A stretch of DNA of 33,460 nt from Verrucomicrobiota bacterium. GTDB taxonomy: Bacteria > Verrucomicrobiota > Verrucomicrobiia > Limisphaerales > Fontisphaeraceae. The position numbers and the translations under genes were made by a program. The notes beneath the pieces were generated by a model. It had not been told where the DNA came from and ran no database searches. It saw only the letters and a program-made list of their open reading frames with translations. The stretch covers positions 1 through 33,460 of the forward strand of contig JBAXGN010000077.1 of the NCBI GenBank assembly GCA_037139415.1, given 5' to 3'. Each line of letters opens with the position of its first letter. Position 1 is the stretch's first letter. This document shows positions 1-5,937 of this stretch, in pieces.

Positions 1-133
1 GCAGCCATAATCTGCTGGCGACAGACAATATCTATTTACGGATAAGCACTAAATATATCTTGAATAGTCGTTTCTTGTTTCATAATCGATTGTTCTTTAG
101 GCAGGTGTTGCGATAGAGGGCAAAAGGTTTTGA

Positions 134-277
134 TCAGGGTGTGGTCGTGCTAGCGAGGATTCCCTTGTCACGGGCCATATTGAGAGCGTGAATGTTGTCA
201 AAATATTGTTCCAATGCTACCAACTCGGCACGATTTTCCGAAGTGGGCTGATGGCCAACATGTATTGGTGATTTCAT
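134..277 (-). CDS. possible small protein, 47 aa
   Basis: A short open frame from ATG (277) to TGA (134). The translation begins MKSPIHVGHQ, has a helix-prone middle (ENRAELVALEQYFDNIH) and ends in STTTP. An AAGGAG-like sequence lies on the same strand about 17 nt before the ATG, which is longer than optimal. It lies downstream of, and in the same direction as, the exonuclease gene. I do not recognise the family. It is listed because composition and a ribosome-site-like motif make it plausible, but chance occurrence is not excluded. Confidence 0.3.
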   Translation of the reverse strand: MKSPIHVGHQPTSENRAELVALEQYFDNIHALNMARDKGILASTTTP

Positions 278-325
278 TTGTTGTGTTATTGCTACTCCTT
301 CGGTTGACTCATTGCAATATTTATT

Positions 326-886
326 TCAAAAACTTCCCGACAACACGCCCGATTTCTTAAGCAACTCGGCTGGCGTCTTTGCGTTTGCCTGTTTCATCAT
401 GGCCAGCAATACACGTCCGGCGGCCTCGGCGTCGGCTTGGGCGTGGTGGTGGTTAAACTCATGGCCGATGTGCGCCGCCAGGGTGCTGAGTTGGTGGTTG
501 GGCAGGTCCGGCCAGACTTGCTTGGCGAGACGGTAGGTACACAGGTAATCAAACGCGGAGCATTGCAGGCCGAAATATTTCATGGTGGCGCGCAATCTTT
601 CAATGTCGAATTGCGCATTATGTGCGATCACGATATCGGCACGGGTCAGGTGTTTCAGTAATTCCGGGGCGATGGCGGGGAATTCGGGGGCGTTCTTCAC
701 GTCGAACCAGGTCAGTTTATGGATTTCGGTAAAGTCCTCCCGAAACCAGCCGTGGCCTTTGGGCGGGCGCACCAGCCAATAGGGCGACTCAACCAGCGCG
801 CCATCCTTAAATACCGCGAGCCCAGCGGCACAGATGCTGACGTGGGAACGATTGGCGGTTTCAAAATCTAGGCTGGTGATGAGCAT
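326..886 (-). CDS. DEDDh-family 3'-5' exonuclease (DnaQ/RNase T-like)
   Basis: Predicted 186-residue single-domain 3'-5' exonuclease of the DnaQ-like fold, expected to trim single-stranded or mismatched nucleic acid ends in the cytoplasm using two metal ions. The Exo I motif is DFE near residues 7-9, Exo II is HNAQFD with Asp near 94, and Exo III is HHAQAD with His near 147 and Asp near 152, so the full DEDDh set is visible. No polymerase or helicase domain is attached, so this is a stand-alone enzyme and not a Pol III alpha fusion. An upstream in-frame ATG exists at 940, but the extra residues are encoded by the neighbouring hairpin repeat, so the start at 886 (MLITSLDFET) is preferred. Substrate cannot be told from sequence. 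Its 5' end resembles fragments found twice in the adjacent tandem repeat. Confidence 0.85.
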   Translation of the reverse strand: MLITSLDFETANRSHVSICAAGLAVFKDGALVESPYWLVRPPKGHGWFREDFTEIHKLTWFDVKNAPEFPAIAPELLKHLTRADIVIAHNAQFDIERLRATMKYFGLQCSAFDYLCTYRLAKQVWPDLPNHQLSTLAAHIGHEFNHHHAQADAEAAGRVLLAMMKQANAKTPAELLKKSGVLSGSF

Positions 887-929
887 GGCTTTTGCAAATT
901 CTATGGGTTGGGAGGTTTTTGTGGTTTCG

Positions 930-1325
930 TACCCCCTCACTTTTTTTCTCTCCCTTGGGGAGAGAATTTTCGTTATCCGGCTGAGGGAACATATTTGAAT
1001 GGTTGCGACCTACGCTGGGTATTGCCGTTGATTTAAGGGTGGAAAAATTAGCGGTTTCAAAATCGAGGGTGGTGATGTTCATGATGTCTCAAAGGTGGCC
1101 ATAGTTGTTGGTGGGATCAGGACGCAACTCCTTCAGAGTTGGGGGACACCTGCGCGCCCGACCCAAGGTAGGATTGCCCCCCACTTTGCCCTTGGCCGAT
1201 CCAACCGTTGGGCTTCGATGACGCAATCCCATTCGGGATTGAACACAGCCAGGTGATGCACCGTTAAGGTTGATGGTGATCATGTTTTTTCAATCTCTAC
1301 AGGTTGGGATAACACTGCGGTTCCG
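930..1325. repeat. 396-bp tandem repeat, unit A
   Basis: First full copy of a direct tandem repeat with an exact 396-bp period. By eye it differs from unit B at about five positions. It starts with a 58-bp nested hairpin repeat (930-987), then carries a fragment resembling an exonuclease 5' end (1051-1082) and palindromes such as CAACTC-CTTCA-GAGTTG (1125-1141) and CAATCCC-ATTC-GGGATTG (1224-1241). Short leftward open frames inside it are identical in both units and look like passengers, not genes. Confidence 0.9.
1051..1082 (-). pseudogene. exonuclease 5'-end fragment, copy 1
   Basis: Reading leftward from ATG at 1082, the first 12 codons give MNITTLDFETAN, close to the intact exonuclease start MLITSLDFETAN. 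At the DNA level, 28 of 32 bases match positions 855-886. The frame then runs into unrelated sequence and the hairpin repeat, so only the beginning of a gene is left. It may come from a diverged paralogue instead of the neighbouring gene itself. Confidence 0.6.
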
Positions 1326-1721
1326 TACCCCCTCACTTTTTTTCTCTCCCTTGGGGAGAGAATTTTCGTTATCCGGCTGAGGGAACATATTTGAATGGTT
1401 GCGACCTACGCTGGGTATTGCCGTTGATTTAAGGGTGGAAAAATTAGCGGTTTCAAAATCGAGGGTGGTGATGTTCATGATGTCTCAAAGGTGGCCATAG
1501 TTGTTGGTGGGATCAGGACGCAACTCCTTCAGAGTTGGGGGACACCTGCGCGCCCGACCCAAGGTAGGATTGCCCCCCACTTTGCCCTTGGCCGATCCAA
1601 CCGTTGGGCTTCGATGACGCAATCCCATTCGGGATTGAATACAGCCTGGTGATGCCCCGTTAAGGTTGATGGTGATCATGTTTTTTCAATCTCTGCAGGT
1701 TGGGATAACACTGCGGTTTCG
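1326..1721. repeat. 396-bp tandem repeat, unit B
   Basis: Second full copy of the 396-bp unit, directly abutting unit A, with the same order of parts: hairpin repeat (1326-1383), exonuclease-like fragment, and the two palindromes at 1521-1537 and 1620-1637. The few differences from unit A cluster near the right end. The high identity points to a recent duplication. Confidence 0.9.
1447..1478 (-). pseudogene. exonuclease 5'-end fragment, copy 2
   Basis: Duplicate of the fragment at 1051-1082, identical in sequence, starting at ATG 1478 and encoding MNITTLDFETAN before the similarity to the exonuclease ends. It was carried along by the 396-bp duplication. Confidence 0.6.
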
Positions 1722-1779
1722 TACCCCCTCACTTCTTTTCTCTCCCTTGGGGAGAGAATTTTCGTTATTCGGCTGAGGG
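1722..1779. repeat. third, partial unit: 58-bp nested hairpin repeat
   Basis: The array ends with the hairpin module alone. It has an inner perfect stem TCTCTCCC-TTG-GGGAGAGA and an outer pair CCCTCA/TGAGGG that would enclose it. Two substitutions are visible relative to the copies at 930-987 and 1326-1383. It lies just downstream of the following leftward gene. Confidence 0.8.
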
Positions 1780-1789
1780 AGCATATAAT

Positions 1790-2080
1790 TTAAAACAATC
1801 CCAACCGTTGGTAGTGGGTTTCATCTTTGGGGAAGGGATCGGTTTCCCGCCAGCCTTCCAGTTTAAGATCAGTGATAATATGTTGGCGGGCGGCTTCGGC
1901 AGCTTCGCTGCCCCACAGTTTGCACACCTCTTCAATGCCTGCCAGGTGATGGCGTTTCTTGCGGTGGCGCATACCATAGGGCGGTTGACCGGCGAATTCA
2001 TCCAGCCAGCGATGCACTTCGGCATAAGGTTTGCCAAAGGTGTGCTGTGCCTCGATACAGTGTTGTTCAAAGGTGGGCAT
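1790..2080 (-). CDS. small conserved hypothetical protein, DUF6915-like
   Basis: A 96-residue soluble protein starting at ATG 2080. The motif FGKPYAEVHRWLDE followed by RHRKKRHHLAGIEE matches, from memory, a widespread family of small bacterial proteins of unknown function (DUF6915-like, with the RHR..RHH signature). Several His residues sit close together, which could bind metal, but that is speculation. It lies 9 bp downstream of the ExbB/TolQ-type gene on the same strand and is probably co-transcribed with it. Family assignment is tentative; that it is a real gene is likelier than not. Confidence 0.6.
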   Translation of the reverse strand: MPTFEQHCIEAQHTFGKPYAEVHRWLDEFAGQPPYGMRHRKKRHHLAGIEEVCKLWGSEAAEAARQHIITDLKLEGWRETDPFPKDETHYQRLGLF

Positions 2081-2089
2081 GGTTATTGT

Positions 2090-2824
2090 TTATTCGGGCA
2101 GATACTCATTTTCCAGCTTGGACACCAGTTCCTGGGCAAAGATATCCAACTCTACGGTAGTGGCGCGCAATTGATGCACCAGGTAGTTGTAACCGAACAT
2201 TGACGGGATGGCGACCAGCAGACCGGCTACGGTGGTGACCAAGGCGGCAGATACTCCAGGTGCCATGGTGGCCAGGCTGGCTTCGCCCTTCATGGCGATG
2301 CCGCTAAAGGTGCTCATCACGCCCCAGACAGTTCCCAACAACCCCAGAAACGGAGCGCCGCTGACTGCGATGGCCAGTATGATCAATCCGGATTCCAGTT
2401 TGAGGGACTCCATGGCCACCGTGTTTTCCACGGCCCGTTTCACCAGTTCCATGCCTTTGAACGACACCCACTGGCGGGCGGCTTCACCGCTGCTACCAGC
2501 CTTGAGGCGGGTCTTGAGGCTGGAACAACCGGCCTGGTAGATGGCAAACATGGGGCAACCCTCAATGCTTATGCGCCGCTCATGCATCTCCATCACCGCC
2601 GATTGGCCGTTAAAACCGTCGGCAAAGTGGGTGTTCAACTTTCTGGCCCGGCGGATTTGCAGGGCCTTGGCCACCATCACCGACCAGGCGATAACGGAAA
2701 ACAGGAGCAGCAGAAGAATGATGCCCTTTGCCTCCGGCGTCGCCTGCCGCCAGATGAAAGTCAGTTCTGTAAATTGGGTAAAGCCTAGCATAATTAAATG
2801 TGTGTTAAAATGAGACACTTTCAT
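2090..2824 (-). CDS. MotA/TolQ/ExbB-family proton channel protein
   Basis: A 244-residue inner-membrane protein of the TolQ/ExbB family. Members form proton channels that, with an ExbD/TolR partner, energise outer-membrane transport or envelope integrity. The three-span pattern is visible: a first hydrophobic segment near 34-55, a second near 145-172 with the hallmark GLLGTVWGVMSTF, and a third near 188-212. A cytoplasmic loop lies between the first and second. Start at 2824 (MKVSHF) is the longest; the internal ATG at 2791 (MLGFTQ) also fits family N termini and neither has a clear ribosome site. No ExbD/TolR or TonB gene is adjacent, which is unusual. The next gene downstream is the DUF6915-like one. 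Confidence 0.85.
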   Translation of the reverse strand: MKVSHFNTHLIMLGFTQFTELTFIWRQATPEAKGIILLLLLFSVIAWSVMVAKALQIRRARKLNTHFADGFNGQSAVMEMHERRISIEGCPMFAIYQAGCSSLKTRLKAGSSGEAARQWVSFKGMELVKRAVENTVAMESLKLESGLIILAIAVSGAPFLGLLGTVWGVMSTFSGIAMKGEASLATMAPGVSAALVTTVAGLLVAIPSMFGYNYLVHQLRATTVELDIFAQELVSKLENEYLPE

Positions 2825-2907
2825 CGCAGGATGGCAAACGGCAAGGGGACATTCCCTCCTTGGGTTTGTTGCATAAATTTATGCTTTCGGAAGCCACTGT
2901 GGTTTCG

Positions 2908-2965
2908 TACCCCCTCACTTTTTTTCTCTCCCTTGGGGAGAGAATTTTCATTATCCGGCTGAGGG
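2908..2965. repeat. 58-bp nested hairpin repeat, isolated copy
   Basis: Fourth copy of the repeat seen at 930, 1326 and 1722, here outside the tandem array and between two leftward genes. It has the same TCTCTCCC-TTG-GGGAGAGA hairpin and flanking CCCTCA/TGAGGG pair, with one visible change in the spacer. Location between genes and dyad symmetry are typical of REP- or MITE-like elements. Confidence 0.8.
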
Positions 2966-3091
2966 GGATGGGCTTGAAGGTTCGTGCTCTCATTTCGGTA
3001 TGGCCGCTGATTCCAGAACACCCGAACGGTTTCCGGTAAAGCACAAGATACTGGTTTTAATTTCCTCATAGTAATATGCCTGATCGGGTCG

Positions 3092-3547
3092 TTATGTGAA
3101 TTGAGCCAGGGTGCCTAAAACAATGCGGATGGAGGCTTTGGTTTGCGGGGTGAGATTGCGGTCGGTCAGGTCATCCGTTTGCAGTTTCCAGATTAATTCG
3201 TAGTTGAGGTCATGGAAGCGCAGTTCAACCTGACATCGCTCATCGTATTTGAGTTGGGATACCAGTTGCTCCAACTCTTTCTTCAGTCGTTCGGTATCGG
3301 GACCGGTGGCGGATTCGGTTTGTTTAAGGCGTGGCAGGAGGTTCAACACACCGGTCTTAATACTGTCGTCAACAACCATGGCCGGGAACTCGCTGAGAAT
3401 TTGGATCGGCGAACTGTCAATCCCGGTCTGGCCGCCGGGCAGTGCCAGGACCAGGTAGGCTTTCAGGTCCGGATATTTTTTCCGAATCAGGTTGAACCGC
3501 TGTTTGGCGGCAGCAACCGCACTCTGTAATTGATCAGCATTTAGCAT
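3092..3547 (-). CDS. hypothetical protein, 151 aa
   Basis: A soluble protein I do not recognise. Starting at ATG 3547 (MLNADQLQSAVAAAKQRF) it has an amphipathic first helix, a hydrophobic strand (AYLVLALPGG), a charged helix rich in Leu, Glu and Lys (TERLKKELEQLVSQLKYDE) and a C-terminal VLGTLAQF. No signal peptide or membrane span is seen. An upstream in-frame ATG (3583) would add a Cys/Arg-rich stretch (MIRCRYRCMV) that looks unlike coding sequence, so the inner start is preferred. It is flanked on both sides by repeat-containing spacers. Confidence 0.6.
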   Translation of the reverse strand: MLNADQLQSAVAAAKQRFNLIRKKYPDLKAYLVLALPGGQTGIDSSPIQILSEFPAMVVDDSIKTGVLNLLPRLKQTESATGPDTERLKKELEQLVSQLKYDERCQVELRFHDLNYELIWKLQTDDLTDRNLTPQTKASIRIVLGTLAQFT

Positions 3548-3636
3548 GGATAACACCATGCACCGGTATCGGCAGCGGATCAAAGGAACTGAATGTCCCC
3601 AATCTTTGTCCAGAAATGGGGTGTCACAAGAACAAG

Positions 3637-3678
3637 GCAGGAGGCGGACATGGCAAAAAAATTAGCTGGCAGAAAAAT
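3637..3678. repeat. 42-bp direct repeat, copy 1
   Basis: Begins GCAGGAGGCGGACATGGC and ends GGCAGAAAAAT; the same 42 bases recur at 3912-3953 without a visible mismatch. It includes AGGAGG followed by an ATG, but the frame after it is short in both copies. Confidence 0.85.
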
Positions 3679-3911
3679 TATGACCAGAAGATAGAAGCTG
3701 GGAGTTTGGAGTTGGAACGGGGTGGGGAATTAAACCGCTAAACAGGCGAAAAACGCGAAATACATTTGCGGATTGAAAGCCCATCCAGACGCCGTTTGCG
3801 TTCTGTGACAGTTTTCTGCAAAAGCAATTGGGTTCCCATTTTTATGCCAGTTTATTTTTCTGCAAAATCGGCTTCCCATTTTGTTGCTGTTTTCAGTCTC
3901 CCACTGGCAAT

Positions 3912-3953
3912 GCAGGAGGCGGACATGGCAAAAAAATTAGCTGGCAGAAAAAT
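3912..3953. repeat. 42-bp direct repeat, copy 2
   Basis: Exact second copy of 3637-3678, in the same orientation and 275 bp further on. The sequences following the two copies (ATTATGACCAGAAGATAG and ATGAAACCAAAGAAGATAG) are also similar, so the original unit was probably longer. Confidence 0.85.
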
Positions 3954-3990
3954 GAAACCAAAGAAGATAGGAGATTGGAGGCAGGGCACC

Positions 3991-4039
3991 AGTGAACAGT
4001 TATCAGTGAACAGTTATCAGTGAACAGTTATCAGTGAAC
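3991..4039. repeat. 14-bp tandem repeat, 3.5 copies
   Basis: AGTGAACAGTTATC repeated three times (3991-4004, 4005-4018, 4019-4032) plus half a unit (4033-4039), with no mismatches. A period of 14 is not a multiple of three, so it is unlikely to be coding. It lies just downstream of the leftward 86-residue gene. Confidence 0.95.
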
Positions 4040-4076
4040 CGCGGAAAAGATGTGTTGCGAATCCAATCCCCGTCGG

Positions 4077-4337
4077 TCAAGCGTGAGCCAGGTTATCAGT
4101 CAAGCGGTTTTCTTCTCGCGCCCGGTCGCGGGCTCGTTCTTGAAGCAGGCGCGTGAGCATACCGCCACCCGCAAACCGCCCATAAAGGGAATGAACCGCC
4201 TCCAAGGCGTCTTGTTCGCCCTTTACCGCCAGGTTGGTCTGGTCCAGAATACGGGAAATCTGCCTCCAGATTTCGCGTTTTTCGTCAACCGACAACGTCC
4301 GGATTTCTTCCAACACATGTTCAGCCGTTGCTGTCAT
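4077..4337 (-). CDS. small helical hypothetical protein, 86 aa
   Basis: Starts at ATG 4337, and its first four bases overlap the last four of the upstream 330-residue gene (ATGA arrangement), which suggests translational coupling. The sequence is strongly helical, opening with VLEEIRTLSVDEKREIWRQI and ending in an Arg/Glu-rich tail. The N terminus resembles small antitoxin-like or adaptor proteins only in a general way. No toxin family is recognisable in the partner, so I do not call a toxin-antitoxin pair. Confidence 0.6.
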   Translation of the reverse strand: MTATAEHVLEEIRTLSVDEKREIWRQISRILDQTNLAVKGEQDALEAVHSLYGRFAGGGMLTRLLQERARDRAREENRLTDNLAHA

Positions 4338-5326
4338 AGCTTAAATTTACTGTGGGTCATCCGCCCGGTCAAGCGGGGAATAAATTCCGTCCGGAGACGG
4401 CTGATGCGTTTGGGACTAGTACCCGGCACCCAGCCAAGGCCGGCGCACAGGAACTCATGCTTCTTTTCACCTTTCAACCCAAGCCGTTTGGCTTCGGCAT
4501 CGAGGTGACGCAGTTTCTCGGCATTCTGTTTCCGTTCGGTGATGCCTTCAGCCAAGGCGGCACCCTGACGCTTGGGTACGCGCACGCGATGCAGCCTGGC
4601 GATGGCGTCCCAGCAGATGTCCCGCTTGGGGTCGAACGACCAGTAGGCGGGGATGTGGATCATCGTGCCGTACGCCGAGAGGTTGACCGAGAGTTTGAAG
4701 GTGAGCGGGTGATCGTATTTCATCCCAAAGAGATTCCACCGCAGGCAAAACGCATCAAACACCGCCTGAAACACCGCCGCTGGGGAGCGCATGTTCACTT
4801 CAAAGGAAGGCCGCAAATTGCGCTCCACACACATGCTGCGCCGGATTACGCCCTTGTGCTCACGATAGGCTTCGACATCAAAAGCCGCCTTGATCCGCGC
4901 CCATTGCCGTCGTAACTCGGGATTGGTCTTGGTCTCCTGCGCGTGCTGATAAAATTTAACCTGCGTTTTGACCAAATTCTCGTAGGTGCCGGCATGGACC
5001 TGCTTTTCGTGATCCGCCACCGCTGTGCAGACGGTTTCGTTAGGTGGTTCCGGCAGCATTTCAATGACCAGTTGTTGCTGCGCGTTCAATTTCTTGCGTT
5101 TTTCCAACGTCGCCAGGCAATCCACCATCACATCCTGGATATTAAACGGCCAGAGCGTCGGAGGGACAAACATCCACAGGTATAGCGCGTGCAATGAAAG
5201 GACTGCGGTTTCGGTCAGCTTGGGGATGACTGCATGATAGCGGCGCAAAGCATCCTCCGCCCAGTTGGCCCGGTCAAAAGCGCGGGCTTTGAGCTTCTCC
5301 AAATCACGATCAAGTGCGGTGGTCAT
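4334..5326 (-). CDS. hypothetical protein, 330 aa
   Basis: A soluble, basic protein with no signal peptide that I do not recognise. It starts at ATG 5326. Features visible: a hydrophobic segment near residues 40-62 (LSLHALYLWMFVPPTLWPF) followed by an acidic/hydrophobic stretch, a Lys/Glu/Gln-rich helical middle, a Cys- and Trp-containing region near 180-245 (including SVNLSAYGTMIHIPAYWSF), and a Lys/Arg-rich C terminus. It heads a two-gene unit with the overlapping 86-residue gene. The basic tail could favour nucleic acid binding, but this is a guess. Confidence 0.6.
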   Translation of the reverse strand: MTTALDRDLEKLKARAFDRANWAEDALRRYHAVIPKLTETAVLSLHALYLWMFVPPTLWPFNIQDVMVDCLATLEKRKKLNAQQQLVIEMLPEPPNETVCTAVADHEKQVHAGTYENLVKTQVKFYQHAQETKTNPELRRQWARIKAAFDVEAYREHKGVIRRSMCVERNLRPSFEVNMRSPAAVFQAVFDAFCLRWNLFGMKYDHPLTFKLSVNLSAYGTMIHIPAYWSFDPKRDICWDAIARLHRVRVPKRQGAALAEGITERKQNAEKLRHLDAEAKRLGLKGEKKHEFLCAGLGWVPGTSPKRISRLRTEFIPRLTGRMTHSKFKL

Positions 5327-5441
5327 GGTATTTCGGCGGTTGGTTAAGCCTTTCCATGCGTCACTTTCGTTTCAAACTCCAGCGGCCTCGCCGCCAGACC
5401 TGAGGGACTTTCACCCCCGGCTACACACCGCTTCTCCGAGC

Positions 5442-5723
5442 TTATGATTTTCCCTGCCGCACCTGTTCCTTCTTTTCCTCCAGTTCGTTCTGGAAGGTTT
5501 TGCGGTCGCTGACGAGTTGTTTCTCGAGCTGCTGGACTTCCTCGGGATCGCCCTTGTCATAGGCCTTGGCCAGCTTGCCCTTGATGAAAATTTCGCGGTC
5601 GGCCACCTTGGCCTTGTATTCGGCCTCCAATTCGGCCAGGCGCTTCTTCTGTTTATCCGTCACCTTGACGGTGGGCGACTGTTTGGACAGCCGCTCCATG
5701 GCTAATTCATACGCAGATTTCAT
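5442..5723 (-). CDS. coiled-coil hypothetical protein, 93 aa
   Basis: A small, highly charged protein starting at ATG 5723 (MKSAYELAMERLSKQ). Almost the whole length is predicted helix with heptad-like Leu/Ala spacing and alternating Lys/Glu, for example KKRLAELEAEYKAKVADREI, which suggests a coiled coil. No enzyme motif, signal peptide or membrane span is seen. I recall similar short proteins in Verrucomicrobia and Planctomycetes, all without known function. It is the first gene of a leftward run with the 330- and 86-residue genes, 115 bp away. Confidence 0.6.
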   Translation of the reverse strand: MKSAYELAMERLSKQSPTVKVTDKQKKRLAELEAEYKAKVADREIFIKGKLAKAYDKGDPEEVQQLEKQLVSDRKTFQNELEEKKEQVRQGKS

Positions 5724-5937
5724 GGGTTTATTCGCTTAATTCGTTCATTCAACTAACGACAGCATGGCACTGTTCGCTGTCTCGGGCAAGCGTCTTCGAC
5801 AGCACGTTGTTACCGATGCACCGTCGTGCCGTTCTGATTGAATGCAGCCTAAATCGTCAGCAACAAACCGAAGTGCTTTATCCAGAGGCCAACCTGACCT
5901 CGTTGACTGTTTTATCCAGCGTCCGCGCAAAAAAACT

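Larger units (their letters stand above)
3548..4076. other. repeat-bearing intergenic region
   Basis: About 530 bp without a convincing gene. It contains two 42-bp direct repeats and a 14-bp tandem array, listed separately. It also holds an AT-richer stretch around 3760-3900 with repeated motifs of the kind TTCCCATTTT. Open frames across it are made from these repeats. Confidence 0.6.

Noticed and set aside
1089-1283. 64-residue minus-strand frame, repeated at 1485-1679
   Set aside because: It is copied with the 396-bp unit and consists of palindromic repeat sequence; nothing supports it as a protein gene.
2805-3069. Two overlapping minus-strand frames of about 80 codons
   Set aside because: They read through the isolated 58-bp hairpin repeat and share its translated peptide with the frames in the tandem array.
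30-4100. CRISPR array from the direct repeats in the first 4 kb
   Set aside because: Spacing is irregular, repeats are either tandem without spacers or 275-396 bp apart, and no cas gene is present.
4077-5326. Toxin-antitoxin interpretation of the overlapping 330/86 gene pair
   Set aside because: No toxin fold or motif is seen in the 330-residue protein and gene sizes are atypical.
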